From the NCBI GenBank assembly GCA_018397055.1, contig JAGTQS010000012.1, positions 1 through 27,687 of the forward strand: a DNA stretch of 27,687 nt. The letters run 5' to 3'. A model generated the notes under the pieces. It saw nothing but the letters and a program-made list of their open reading frames with translations. It did not search any database and was not told where the DNA came from. Both the position numbers and the translations under genes were made by a program. Source of the stretch: Candidatus Bathyarchaeota archaeon. Its GTDB lineage: Archaea; Thermoproteota; Bathyarchaeia; Bathyarchaeales; DTEX01. Below, one piece after another: positions 1-8,746 of this stretch; position 1 is the first letter of the stretch; the number at the start of each line of letters is the position of its first letter.

Positions 1-51
1 CTTTGACAGCACTTTTCCTTGACCAATTGTTAATTTTTTATCTTTCGACAA
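1..51 (-). CDS. 5' end of an unidentified protein (partial)
   Basis: Read on the minus strand, a TTG at 51-49 is preceded by a GGTGA ribosome-binding site (62-58) at 6 nt spacing and opens a frame that stays open to the window edge (17 codons, starting MSKDKKLTIGQGKVLSK). A TATA-like CTATTTAAG lies about 53 bases upstream (104-114). The gene would be divergent from pcn. Only the N-terminus is visible, it is lysine-rich, and I do not recognise the family. The case rests on the strong start signal and the promoter, not on homology. Confidence 0.45.
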   Translation of the reverse strand, partial: MSKDKKLTIGQGKVLSK

Positions 52-103
52 TCCAGATCACCGTCTAATCATATGCCCAGACAACGCTTTAATGATTTCT
101 CCA

Positions 104-114
104 AACTTAAATAG
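104..114 (-). promoter_or_regulatory. TATA-like box for the left-edge gene
   Basis: On the minus strand the sequence reads CTATTTAAGTT. A start of transcription about 25 nt downstream would give a leader of roughly 30-35 nt before the TTG at 51. Inferred from sequence only. Confidence 0.35.
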
Positions 115-152
115 GAACTATTAATCCACAACCCCACAGTGAACCCACAGAC

Positions 153-161
153 ATTATATAA
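153..161 (+). promoter_or_regulatory. TATA-like box for the replication operon
   Basis: ATTATATAA lies 125-133 nt before the preferred pcn start. A second AT-rich box (TGTTATAAT, 194-202) is closer and would give a shorter leader. Which one is used cannot be decided from sequence. Confidence 0.4.
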
Positions 162-285
162 AGAAAAAATTATGGCGGTTTTAGAAGAAAATATGTTATA
201 ATTGCTTAAATTATCGTTTTGTCTAAAAGATTTAAGTAATGCAGCCACAATGAAATATAGGCACAAAAAGAATGGTGAGTTGGAC

Positions 286-1041
286 TTGTTTAAGATTAGG
301 ATGTCCGATGCGAAGCTGCTGAGAGACGCGGTTACAGCTATTTCAACGCTTATTGATGAGGGAACTTTTGTTATAGGTCCAGACGGCATTAAACTTAGGG
401 CTATGGATCCTTCCCGCGTAGCTATGGTTGACTTCGCCATGCAGAAAACAACCTTCGACGAATATGCTTCTGATCAAGAAACGAAGATTTGCCTTAATCT
501 TGGAGAGCTGTTGAAGCTCTTAAAGAGGGCGGGAAAAGATGAGGCAGTTGAACTTTATCTGGATGAGGGTACAGGTCAGTTCGTTATCACAATCAGAGGA
601 AAATATATACGAACCTTCAGAATGCCTACGTTAGAGGCAAGCGAGGAGGAACAGGGGTTACCAAAGATAACGTTCAACGCTAAGGTCACGTTGACAACAG
701 ATGGGCTTCGTCAGTCTCTTGAGGATGTCGCTCTTGTGAGTGACCATGTTCGAATCGAAACAGATGGCGAAAAACTGGCAATGAATGCTAAAGGGGATAT
801 CATGGGAGCAAATATTGAACTCAAAAAGGGAAGCGACGCGTTGTTATCCGTTGAGGCAACAGAACCTTCAAAATCGACGTTTCCTCTAAGTTATCTTTCA
901 GAAATCGTTAAGGCTGCTGTCGCTACTTCGGACATTGTTACGCTTGAGTTCTCGAACGACATGCCCATCCGCTTAGATTTCAAGCAAACTTACGATGGAA
1001 CTTTAGTGTACTATTTGGCGCCAAGAATTGAGGTAGAGTAA
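286..1041 (+). CDS. pcn: DNA polymerase sliding clamp (PCNA)
   Basis: Archaeal PCNA, the ring-shaped processivity clamp that encircles DNA and tethers replicative polymerase, FEN1, ligase and other repair enzymes. The protein shows the family's N-terminal FKIRMSDAKLLRDAV and the LRAMDPSRVAMVDF block of the first domain, a central linker, and the C-terminal LAPRIEVE ending. The open frame extends upstream to 202, but I choose the TTG at 286: GGTGAG at 274-279 sits 6 nt before it, and the resulting 251 residues match the usual ~250, while longer starts (TTG 202, ATG 250, TTG 280) add residues unlike PCNA. First gene of a replication operon; priL follows after 10 nt. The identification is secure; the start is an inference. 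Confidence 0.95.
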   Translation: MFKIRMSDAKLLRDAVTAISTLIDEGTFVIGPDGIKLRAMDPSRVAMVDFAMQKTTFDEYASDQETKICLNLGELLKLLKRAGKDEAVELYLDEGTGQFVITIRGKYIRTFRMPTLEASEEEQGLPKITFNAKVTLTTDGLRQSLEDVALVSDHVRIETDGEKLAMNAKGDIMGANIELKKGSDALLSVEATEPSKSTFPLSYLSEIVKAAVATSDIVTLEFSNDMPIRLDFKQTYDGTLVYYLAPRIEVE

Positions 1042-1051
1042 GGAAAGGAGA

Positions 1052-2089
1052 TTGGCTTTAACACGATCTGAGTTAGCGAAGTACCCGTTTGTTTTTGACG
1101 CTGCCGAAGAAGTTAAAAGGTTAGATTTAGACATCTCAAACCTCGAAAACCCAAACCTAAAAACAATTGTGGACAGAGCCTTCAATCGAATAGAAGAGGC
1201 ATTGGCAACCGATCCTCCACGGGTAAGCTATCGACCAGGAGATGAAGATAAAGAAATTCCGTCTTTTCCAGTTGCAATTATTTTGGCTTCTGCGACCAAT
1301 AATGATTATATTAAGAGACGTTACGCTTTGGCTGAGGCAGTACGAGCTTACGATCTGCTGCAGTTTGAGGATGAGAAAAAGATTGTTGAAGTTGTGAAGG
1401 TTTTTAACTGGAAGCTTAGAATACACAAGCAACCAGTTGGCTACAGAAGGTACGACTTTGCCCTTTTTTTTACCGATTTTTTGAGAAATGCAGAAGTTTT
1501 TCACGAAGATGAATGGAAGCTCGTTAACAGAATTATGGTGAATGGCGAAGTTTTCCTTAATAAGCGTGAGGCAGCAAGGCTTATTCAAGAGGAGGTTCGA
1601 AAACGCATCGAAAAAAGGTTTAGCATAGACGTTAGGCAGATGCTTCCCGAATCCATCCTTCAACGAGTTGACGATCTAAGTAAAAAATATGCGGACAGAA
1701 TTAGCCGTGCAAGATATATTCCGTTTCCTAAGGAAGTTGTCAACGAGGCTTTTCCACCGTGCATTCAGATATTTTATGGTTCTGCAAAAACGGGGACGCA
1801 TATTTCTCACCTTGGCCGCTTCACTTTGACCTCTTTTCTCCTTAATATTAATATGAAGCCTGAAGACATTGTGAACCTTTTCCGCGCCTCAGCAGATTTC
1901 AACGAAAGAATGACAAAGTACCAAGTGGAGCACATATCAGGAGACCGAGGTTCCCGAACAAAATACAGGTCTCCAACATGCGAAACGCTTAAAACTCATG
2001 CCCTGTGCCCAGGTCCAGATGAACTGTGTAAGACGATTCGAAGCCCATTGAGGTATTACGCAAAAAAGACGAGAATGCTTAAGAGGTAA
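1052..2089 (+). CDS. priL: DNA primase large subunit PriL
   Basis: Regulatory, iron-sulfur subunit of the archaeal/eukaryotic primase. It partners PriS to make RNA primers and helps in initiation and in setting primer length. 345 residues, the normal size. The C-terminal domain carries four cysteines that fit the [4Fe-4S] ligands: C237 (in FPPCIQ), C310 (SPTCETL), C319 (ALCPG) and C326 (ELCKT). The start is TTG 1052, the only sensible initiator in frame, with an AAAGGAG purine tract immediately before it (unusually tight spacing of about 1 nt). It lies 10 nt after pcn and 23 nt before priS, so the three are probably cotranscribed and made in step. No sign of damage. Confidence 0.95.
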   Translation: MALTRSELAKYPFVFDAAEEVKRLDLDISNLENPNLKTIVDRAFNRIEEALATDPPRVSYRPGDEDKEIPSFPVAIILASATNNDYIKRRYALAEAVRAYDLLQFEDEKKIVEVVKVFNWKLRIHKQPVGYRRYDFALFFTDFLRNAEVFHEDEWKLVNRIMVNGEVFLNKREAARLIQEEVRKRIEKRFSIDVRQMLPESILQRVDDLSKKYADRISRARYIPFPKEVVNEAFPPCIQIFYGSAKTGTHISHLGRFTLTSFLLNINMKPEDIVNLFRASADFNERMTKYQVEHISGDRGSRTKYRSPTCETLKTHALCPGPDELCKTIRSPLRYYAKKTRMLKR

Positions 2090-2112
2090 GTTCATCTATT
2101 TAGCTGTTAAAA

Positions 2113-3345
2113 ATGGATAACCAAACTTTTATTCAGCAAAAGTTCGCCGAATTTTACGAAGAAAACGCTTCGAAAATTGAGGCGCCATCATCGATTAGTC
2201 AAAGAGAATTTGGGTTTATGGTTTTCAAAGAGAACGTGATGGTTAGACACAAAAGATTCGGTACGGCTGATGCTCTCAAAACGTTCATTAAAGAGAGTGC
2301 ACCAGCTCACGCTTATCATTCAACAGCCTATTATGAGACGCCTGAAGCAAAAATGGAGGATAAGGGTTGGCTTGGCGCTGACCTCTATTTTGACATTGAT
2401 GCAGACCATATTGCAACGAAATGTAAAGAAATTCACGACTCGTGGACTTGTAAAGACTGTGGCTTCGCTGGTAAAGGTCAACCTGACGTTTGCCCATCTT
2501 GTGGAAGTAAAAGATTTGACCAAAGAATTTGGCCATGTGACGAGTGTTTGGATTCTGCGAAGAAAGAGACAATTAAGCTTGTTGAAATGTTGATGGAAGA
2601 GTTCGGTTTCTCTTCAAATGAAGTGGCAGTTTCCTTTAGTGGCCACCGAGGGTATCATGTTCACGTGACAAATGAAGTGATTCGAGAGTTGGATGCGGGT
2701 GCAAGAAAGGAAATAGTTGACTATATCACGGGAACTGGACTTAATGTCTCTTTCTTTAGTTCTGCGGTAGGGGCGTTTCGGTCGTCGCCTGAAACACCTG
2801 TCTACGCCTTGAATGATGTTGGTTGGCGGGGTCGAATTGTAAAAGGTGCCTACGAGTTTTTGTCCTCTGCGACGTTGAAGAACCTTATTGACCTTGGAAT
2901 CAAAGAGAAACGGGCAAACGAGATTGTTTTGAATAAAGAGGCTATTCTCAATAGTTGGAAGCGAGAGGGTCCTTGGCGACCTGTGAGAGGTGTGGGAAAG
3001 GAGGAGCTGAGGACCATAATAGACCACGTAATTGGGGTTCAGTCTGTTAAGATTGATACGATGGTTACGACTGACATCCACCGCTTGATTCGTTTGCCTA
3101 ATACCCTTCATGGAAAAACAGGGTGGCTTAAGGTTTCTTTTCCATTTTCGCATATAGACATCTTTGATCCTTTTAAGTCCGCAGTAGCATTCAAAAAGGG
3201 AACCGTTAACATATATGTAGAGGAATCGCCCAAGTTCAGAATAGGGGACGAATGGTTTGGAGAATATAAGAAACAAAAGGTTGAGTTGCCCACGGCGGCT
3301 GCGATCTTCGTGTTATGTAAAGACTCGGCGAGTTTGGTGGAATAG
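2113..3345 (+). CDS. priS: DNA primase catalytic subunit PriS
   Basis: Catalytic subunit of archaeal primase, an AEP-superfamily polymerase that synthesises primers from NTPs (often also dNTPs). Visible active-site signs are the DxD metal-binding pair D94/D96 in YFDIDADH, the SGHRGYHVH motif at 176-184, and the later TTDIHRLIRLP followed by LHGKTGW that closes the catalytic core. A Zn-binding knuckle lies between the DxD and SG motifs, with cysteines at 113, 116, 127, 130, 142 and 145 (CKDC, CPSC, CDEC). 410 residues; archaeal PriS is usually about 330-400, so this is slightly long. Third gene of the pcn operon; its stop is only 2 nt before the GINS start, suggesting coupled translation. Confidence 0.96.
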   Translation: MDNQTFIQQKFAEFYEENASKIEAPSSISQREFGFMVFKENVMVRHKRFGTADALKTFIKESAPAHAYHSTAYYETPEAKMEDKGWLGADLYFDIDADHIATKCKEIHDSWTCKDCGFAGKGQPDVCPSCGSKRFDQRIWPCDECLDSAKKETIKLVEMLMEEFGFSSNEVAVSFSGHRGYHVHVTNEVIRELDAGARKEIVDYITGTGLNVSFFSSAVGAFRSSPETPVYALNDVGWRGRIVKGAYEFLSSATLKNLIDLGIKEKRANEIVLNKEAILNSWKREGPWRPVRGVGKEELRTIIDHVIGVQSVKIDTMVTTDIHRLIRLPNTLHGKTGWLKVSFPFSHIDIFDPFKSAVAFKKGTVNIYVEESPKFRIGDEWFGEYKKQKVELPTAAAIFVLCKDSASLVE

Positions 3346-3347
3346 AC

Positions 3348-3896
3348 ATGTATAGCAAGCTTCTTGAGGCGTGGAAAAAAGAGAAGGAAACAGCTGAAAT
3401 TCAGCCTTTAACAAAGGGATTTTATGCAGACTTGGTTACGTACATAAAAAGGATTCGTGAAGAAAGACGGATGCTTGATGAGCGAACAGTCAGAGGCAGA
3501 CTTCTGTTGCAGGAGGAAGAAAACATTAGGCGTATGACTGAGGAACTGATTCAAGCACGGTATAAAAAAATGGTTCAAGCTACATCAATAGGTGAAACAA
3601 TACCGGCAGTGGCAATAGCCGAGGAGGAGGAATCCATATACAAAAATATATGTACGCAGGTTGATTGCTTTCAATCTTTCATAAAGAACCTATTATTAGG
3701 CAAGATTCAACCAGAAACGAAGAAAATCTCTTCTGGACACATGGTTGTAAGATTTCTCAAGGAAATCCCTGAAATAGTAGGTGTAGACATGAGGACTTAT
3801 GGACCGTTTAAGCCAGAAGATGTCGCCTCGCTTCCTAAAGAGAACGCTAGCAGTCTTGTTAAACAAGGCGTAGCAACAGAAGTTGAAACACAGTAG
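3348..3896 (+). CDS. gins51: GINS complex subunit, Gins51 type
   Basis: Subunit of the archaeal GINS complex, which binds MCM and the Cdc45/GAN relative to form the CMG-like replicative helicase and connects it to primase. 182 residues with the Gins51 order: an alpha-helical, highly charged A domain first (about 1-110, FYADLVTYIKRIREERR region), then a small beta-rich B domain at the C-terminus (VVRFLKEIPEIVG, then TYGPFKPEDVASLP). Gins23-type proteins have the reverse order. GGTGG at 3336-3340 is a good ribosome-binding site 7 nt before ATG 3348 and lies inside the end of priS. The clustering with both primase subunits matches the known primase-GINS contact in archaea. Confidence 0.88.
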   Translation: MYSKLLEAWKKEKETAEIQPLTKGFYADLVTYIKRIREERRMLDERTVRGRLLLQEEENIRRMTEELIQARYKKMVQATSIGETIPAVAIAEEEESIYKNICTQVDCFQSFIKNLLLGKIQPETKKISSGHMVVRFLKEIPEIVGVDMRTYGPFKPEDVASLPKENASSLVKQGVATEVETQ

Positions 3897-3996
3897 AACC
3901 TTTTTCAAGATTGTGCCTGAAACATAAACATGGAAGGGTTCTTTTTCTAAACAGATGAAGCAGTAAGTACTCTTATAAGGAATTTTTAGGTGGTTT

Positions 3997-4941
3997 TCAA
4001 GCTGCCAAAATGATTGTTTCAATAATGAACGCTATGGTTGATATCGTTAATAACAGTAAGCCCCATGTTCTTGTGATTTTGTGACCTTTACTCATGGTGT
4101 ACAAAACGAAGGTGATCAAAATCATAAATGGCATGGTGCATAGAATTTCTGATTGTGACACAGGGAAGGGTTTAATGAGGCTCACTATTCCGAAACCAAG
4201 AGTCATCGTTATTACATTGTCGCCTATGACGTTTCCAATAGAAATTTCTCGTTCATTGTGAAGTGCTGCGGAGATCGAGACAGCGGCTTCTGGTATAATG
4301 CAGCCAAGCGCCATTATCGTAAGGCCGGCGTAAAAATGTAATATGCCCAAAGACTCTATTATGTTTATTGTGCCGTATACAAATAAGAGGGTTCCGCATA
4401 CCAGTGCAGCACCACCGATAATTATGGAGGCTACCGATTTCGCTTTGTTTTCAGCAAGATTGACTGGAAAATGGCCATTTCCGTTTCCTTTATAGATTGA
4501 GTAATATATGAATGCTGGATACAGAGCCAGATAGATTGCTCCCATCCACTGGGTCACCATGCCAGTTGCGAGGATCAACATCGTCATAAAGGTTGCAAGA
4601 CCAATCATGAAGAGGCAGTCCTTTCCAACAGTGAAGTTTTTGATCTTGTATTCTCCTATCAGACCGCATATGCCGATAATTAAAGGAATATTGTATATGT
4701 TTGAGCCTATGAGGTTTCCAAACGCTAAATGAGATGTTCCTAGAAACGTTGCAGCAACTGAGCTAAAAATTTCAGGTAGAGAGGTTATGGAAGCTACAAG
4801 AACGCTTCCAACAACAACCTTCTGTATTTTTAGGCATTTAGCTAGCCTATTGGCTGAGAAAACTATTGTTTTTGAGCCTAGGTAAATAAGCAGTATGCTT
4901 GCTATTATTATAGCGATGTTTAACGGAATGTTGGTGGTCAT
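3997..4941 (-). CDS. CaCA-family sodium/calcium exchanger-like membrane protein
   Basis: Integral membrane protein of 314 residues with about ten hydrophobic segments and the two alpha-repeats of the Ca2+/cation antiporter family. Repeat 1 has SITSLPEIF (51-59) and GNLIGSNIYN (75-84); repeat 2 has GCIIPEAAVS (213-222) and GNVIGDNVI (236-244). The ion-binding glutamates (E57, E218) are kept. The usual GTSLPE is changed in both repeats, and the second GSN reads GDN, so ion preference may differ from NCX/YrbG proteins. Likely role: cation extrusion or uptake driven by Na+ or H+ at the cytoplasmic membrane. Convergent with gins51 and divergent from the DUF998 gene. Family confident; transported ion unknown. 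Confidence 0.85.
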   Translation of the reverse strand: MTTNIPLNIAIIIASILLIYLGSKTIVFSANRLAKCLKIQKVVVGSVLVASITSLPEIFSSVAATFLGTSHLAFGNLIGSNIYNIPLIIGICGLIGEYKIKNFTVGKDCLFMIGLATFMTMLILATGMVTQWMGAIYLALYPAFIYYSIYKGNGNGHFPVNLAENKAKSVASIIIGGAALVCGTLLFVYGTINIIESLGILHFYAGLTIMALGCIIPEAAVSISAALHNEREISIGNVIGDNVITMTLGFGIVSLIKPFPVSQSEILCTMPFMILITFVLYTMSKGHKITRTWGLLLLTISTIAFIIETIILAA

Positions 4942-4977
4942 TTCGGATCCTTTTTTCCGTTCAAATCCTTAAGACGT

Positions 4978-4988
4978 AAATATAAACT
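4978..4988 (-). promoter_or_regulatory. TATA-like box for the exchanger gene
   Basis: The minus strand reads GTTTATATTTA, about 40 nt before ATG 4941. A start about 25 nt downstream would give a leader of roughly 10-15 nt. The rest of the 227-nt divergent spacer (4942-5168) is AT-rich and also holds the DUF998 promoter. Confidence 0.45.
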
Positions 4989-5168
4989 TAGCTAAGAGAA
5001 ATGTTGGGAAGCCTTAGATTGTTCTATCAGATGAACTGCCAAAATATTTATTCAGTAATTTTTTAAATTTATCTAACTACCAATAAGCATCCAAGGCAGT
5101 GATGTTTAGCCAAGTTTTTAAGGCGGCAATAAACCTTATTCATTACAATCTTAAGGGGTAGTTGCTTC

Positions 5169-5720
5169 ATGGATGAAAGGTACTTATTCTTGTTCGGTTT
5201 GATTGGGCCTTTGGCGGCCTACATCTTTATCGGAGTTTCAATTGCTTTGTCACCTTGGTTCAGCTGGTGGAACAATGCTTTAAGCGATTTAGGGCACGCC
5301 GTTCGCAGTGAAAGTGCGTCGTACTATAATTTCGGCTTGTTACTCACGGGGCTTCTCATAACGGTTTACGTGGTCACCGCTTTCTGGAAGCACGCAAAGT
5401 ATACAAGTCTGTTCCTGTTTGCAACCGCTTTTTCTTTACAGCTGGTTGCAGTGTTTGACGAGGTTTACGGGCGTCTTCACGGGATTGTCTCTGTGGTTTT
5501 CTTTGTTTTTATGATTCTTTCTTGTCTTGTCTACGCTGTTGAGAAAAAGTCGGCTTTGGGGATTTTGTCATTCATCATTGGTCTAGGCTCATGGGTGCTT
5601 TTCTGGGCTGGCGTTTACAGTGCAGGAGTCGCTGTTCCAGAAATAGTCTCTGCAACAGCAGCGATGTCGTGGGTTGTGTTGTCAGCCATAAGAATGTTCT
5701 TTGGCCGTCCGAAAAAATAA
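5169..5720 (+). CDS. DUF998-family multispanning membrane protein
   Basis: 183-residue membrane protein with about six predicted hydrophobic helices. It carries the hallmark of the DUF998 family near the end of helix 1: a tryptophan/asparagine-rich turn, SWWNNALSDLGHA (residues 33-45). Members are common in archaea and actinobacteria and their function is unknown; a transport or lipid-related role has not been shown. ATG 5169 has AGGGGT 10 nt upstream and an AT-rich box (GTTTTTAAGG, 5114-5123) further up. Followed by a T-rich terminator at 5753. No partner gene is evident; leuS converges on it. Confidence 0.8.
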   Translation: MDERYLFLFGLIGPLAAYIFIGVSIALSPWFSWWNNALSDLGHAVRSESASYYNFGLLLTGLLITVYVVTAFWKHAKYTSLFLFATAFSLQLVAVFDEVYGRLHGIVSVVFFVFMILSCLVYAVEKKSALGILSFIIGLGSWVLFWAGVYSAGVAVPEIVSATAAMSWVVLSAIRMFFGRPKK

Positions 5721-5752
5721 GCGGTTTCTTTAGCTTCCGTGCACGTTGAAAC

Positions 5753-5759
5753 TTTTTTT
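5753..5759 (+). terminator. T-run terminator after the DUF998 gene
   Basis: Seven Ts (part of ACTTTTTTTCTTTA) lie about 33 nt after the stop at 5720, typical of archaeal U-tract termination. A second T6 run lies at 5820-5826. Confidence 0.5.
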
Positions 5760-5852
5760 CTTTATATAGGTGCTGTGGAATCAATGTTGAACTGCGGATT
5801 TTATAGTAGTCTTAAAATTCTTTTTTGCGGGGTTACGTGCGATTTTTGGGTC

Positions 5853-8741
5853 TTACTCTACGTAGATTGCGGGTCTGTAGGGCTTGCTTTGTGATGCGCG
5901 GTTTTTTGGGTCGTATTTTTGTGGGTCTTCTTCGTTGTAGACTGAGATTTCTGCGTTCAGTTCTTTTTGCAGGAATCTTTTTGCTTCTTCGATGACGGTT
6001 TTCTCGTCAAGAACGCCGATTTCAAGTTTCCTTTTCTTTAGGTCTTCCGCAGCCATGTTGATTTCCACGATGATTTTTGATAAAAATGCTGCTAGATCCT
6101 TTGCCTTTCTTTGTATTTCTGGGTTCTTCAGCAAGTCTTTCATGACGTCTTTCATTTCGATTTTTCCAGCTTGAGCCTTCTTCAAAGCTTCGATGTAGGC
6201 TTTCCATTTCCATTCTGCAGCAACATAGAAGCAGATGCGCTTAGGAGTGATCTTCGTGGCTTTGGTGATGCTGACGGTGTCTTCCATGAGGCTTTTAACC
6301 AGTTCCTCTGACTCTTCAGCGGCTTTATCAATTTTGGTGTTGTCGTAAACTGGCCATTCAGCTAACGAAACGAAGTTTTCCTTGCCGAGAAAGTGCCACA
6401 GTTCTTCGCTGAGGAAAGGTGTGAAGGGAGCAATCAGGCGCACCCAGATTTCAGTTACCTCTCTTAGAACCTTTATGTTCGGAGCTTCGGTGCGTCTCAT
6501 GTACCAACGTATGTCGTTCCACAACTCGAAAAATGCCACCTCGGCAGCTGTCCTTGTCTTCATCACTTCCAAAGCGTCAGTAACAGTCTTCACTCGCCTT
6601 TGAACCGTCGACAACAGCCAACGGTCAACGGTTTTAGCCTCAACACCTCCGTGAAGTTTAACAAGGTCGCCGACAAATCTTTGCAGAGCCATCAGCCTTG
6701 CATCTATACCCTTAGCGTTTTCTTCCCTCCAGTCCGGGTCATCCATGCCTTCAGCACCTAAAACTAGGGTAAGCCTCGTAACATCCGCTCCAAAACGGTT
6801 CAAAGAATTTCGCAAGGTAAGGAAGTTACCTTTAGACTTGGACATTTTCTGCCCCTCAATCGAAAGCATACCGTTTACCCCTATTCCACGCGGCCAATGC
6901 TTCTTCGGGAACAGGGCTGTATGTTGGAATATGAAGAAAGACAAATGGTTTGGAACAAGCTCCTTAGCTGAAACCCTCATGTCCACTGGGTACCAGTACT
7001 CGAACTCTTCCTTCATCCCGTTCAACACTGTCACGGGTATCCCGGAACTCTTGGCTAAAATCTCACCGTCACCTTTCCCATAGAAGACGAAATCAAAAAC
7101 AGCGTTGGTCAGCTGCTCAGGCTTAATGCCGTGTAAGCGGATGTGCTTAACTATTGTGTAGAAAGCCATGTAAACCGTTGAGTCGCTGAGAGTCTCAATT
7201 ATCCATCCTGAACTCCAAGGCAAGGGGGTCCCCAAGCCCGTTCTTCTGGCGCAAGCCCAGTCGTGAAGCCAATCCAGTTTGTCGTGAAAGTAGGTTCGAG
7301 CTTCTTCTGGAAACACGCTTGCGCTGTCAACCGCCTCGTGAGCTACCTTCTTCCATTCTGGATCTGAATACCGCAGGAACCATTGGTCTGAAAGAATCTT
7401 GACAATACAGGTGGTTGCGCATCGGCAAACAACCTTTTCCGGCAGGTCATACATCGAATCAGCGATGTTAAGCTTCTTAAAATCCTCAATTAGCTCCGCC
7501 TTGACCTCTTGCACCCTTTTGCCAGCATACTTGCCAGTTATAGGTTTCAGGACGCCGGTATGGAACTCTTTACGGTAGATTATTGATGTTGCCTCATCAA
7601 CCCTAGGGTCAAATTGGTCCTTGACACCTAATTGTTCAACTATCTCAACAGCGGGGAACTCACCATACTCCTCGACTCTGATAAGAGAGATTGGCTTGAT
7701 GTTTTCGACAACCGAGGGATCGATGCCATACTTCCGCAGCTCGTCGGGTTTTTTGACCAGATCTTTAAGCGCAATCCAGTCAGCTGGCGCATGAGCTGGA
7801 ACACTGTAGACTACACCAGTCGCTGATTCTGGACTAACAAACCAGCCTGGTAAAATTGGTAGAGTCCTTCTGCTCACCGGGTCCGTGAAGGACTTGCCGA
7901 TCAGTTCTGCGCCTTTAAATTCTCGTTGCACTTCAACCCTTTTCAACTGTTCAGAAAGCTTTGGGGCGGCCTCCTTGCTGATTATCCATTTCTCGCCGTT
8001 AACCTTTGCCTCAATGTAAACGGCTTCTGGGTTGATGAACATGTTTGTCACGCCGAAAATTGTTTCGGGCCTAAAAGTTGCTGCTGGAAGATAGGCATCG
8101 CCGTACTGAAACTTTAGCAGAGTGTATTCTTCAGGTGAGACTCCTTCGCCTTCTAAACGGTCGTGGTCGCCGGTTGGACTTTCACAATTCGGGCACCAAA
8201 CCACTGGGTGAGTTCCCTTAGTTACATAGCCTTTCTCCCGAAGCCTTTCATACTGCCACTCGATGAAGCGGCTGTATGTCGGCTCAAGGCTGGTTGTGTG
8301 AAACTCGCGCCTCCAGTCAACTGAGAACCCGATTCTTCTAACAGCTTCTTTTCCTTCACGGGTGTAGTAGTTAGCCATATAAACTGGGTCAACGAACCTT
8401 CGTAGCTCATCTTCTGGAACGCCGTCAATCTCTTTCAAAGCCTTAACAAGTTCAGGGTCGCCTTTCTGAACTCGTAATGCGGCGCCCACGATTGGTTCTC
8501 CAGTCCAATGCCAAGCCCAAGGGAAAAGGGTGTTGAACCCCTTCATTCTCATAAATCGTGCATATATATCAACACGGGTGGCGGTGAAACCGTGCCCAAT
8601 ATGTAAAGGCCCATTCATGTACGGATAAGGAAAGGTCACAAAAAATTTTTTCCGCGTAGGATCAGGGTCGGCTTCGAATATGTGAGCCTTTTCCCACTCG
8701 TTTCTCCATTTTTCTTCGATTTTTGCCCAGTTATTTGACAT
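5853..8741 (-). CDS. leuS: Leucyl-tRNA synthetase, archaeal type
   Basis: Class I synthetase charging tRNA-Leu. The HIGH motif appears as PLHIGHG (about residue 45-51 from this start) and the KMSKS loop as GQKMSKSKGN (about residue 632). Between them is the long CP1 editing insertion, with a Cys pair in the VCRCATTC stretch. The C-terminal part has the anticodon-binding helices and a long charged extension as in archaeal/eukaryotic LeuRS; total length about 962, normal. I prefer ATG 8741 because GAGGGGTGA ends 5-6 nt before it. The GTG at 8750, 3 codons upstream, overlaps the alaS stop as GTGA and is the alternative. Either way translation is probably coupled to alaS. Confidence 0.96.
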   Translation of the reverse strand: MSNNWAKIEEKWRNEWEKAHIFEADPDPTRKKFFVTFPYPYMNGPLHIGHGFTATRVDIYARFMRMKGFNTLFPWAWHWTGEPIVGAALRVQKGDPELVKALKEIDGVPEDELRRFVDPVYMANYYTREGKEAVRRIGFSVDWRREFHTTSLEPTYSRFIEWQYERLREKGYVTKGTHPVVWCPNCESPTGDHDRLEGEGVSPEEYTLLKFQYGDAYLPAATFRPETIFGVTNMFINPEAVYIEAKVNGEKWIISKEAAPKLSEQLKRVEVQREFKGAELIGKSFTDPVSRRTLPILPGWFVSPESATGVVYSVPAHAPADWIALKDLVKKPDELRKYGIDPSVVENIKPISLIRVEEYGEFPAVEIVEQLGVKDQFDPRVDEATSIIYRKEFHTGVLKPITGKYAGKRVQEVKAELIEDFKKLNIADSMYDLPEKVVCRCATTCIVKILSDQWFLRYSDPEWKKVAHEAVDSASVFPEEARTYFHDKLDWLHDWACARRTGLGTPLPWSSGWIIETLSDSTVYMAFYTIVKHIRLHGIKPEQLTNAVFDFVFYGKGDGEILAKSSGIPVTVLNGMKEEFEYWYPVDMRVSAKELVPNHLSFFIFQHTALFPKKHWPRGIGVNGMLSIEGQKMSKSKGNFLTLRNSLNRFGADVTRLTLVLGAEGMDDPDWREENAKGIDARLMALQRFVGDLVKLHGGVEAKTVDRWLLSTVQRRVKTVTDALEVMKTRTAAEVAFFELWNDIRWYMRRTEAPNIKVLREVTEIWVRLIAPFTPFLSEELWHFLGKENFVSLAEWPVYDNTKIDKAAEESEELVKSLMEDTVSITKATKITPKRICFYVAAEWKWKAYIEALKKAQAGKIEMKDVMKDLLKNPEIQRKAKDLAAFLSKIIVEINMAAEDLKKRKLEIGVLDEKTVIEEAKRFLQKELNAEISVYNEEDPQKYDPKNRASQSKPYRPAIYVE

Positions 8742-8746
8742 AAATT

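Noticed and set aside
2614..3276. 220-codon minus-strand ORF inside priS
   Set aside because: Shadow of priS on the other strand; no ribosome-binding site and no recognisable protein features.
4960..4972. tRNA T-arm-like GTTCAAATCC upstream of the exchanger gene
   Set aside because: No flanking stem pairs and no D-arm, anticodon arm or acceptor stem within range. No tRNA was found elsewhere in the window.
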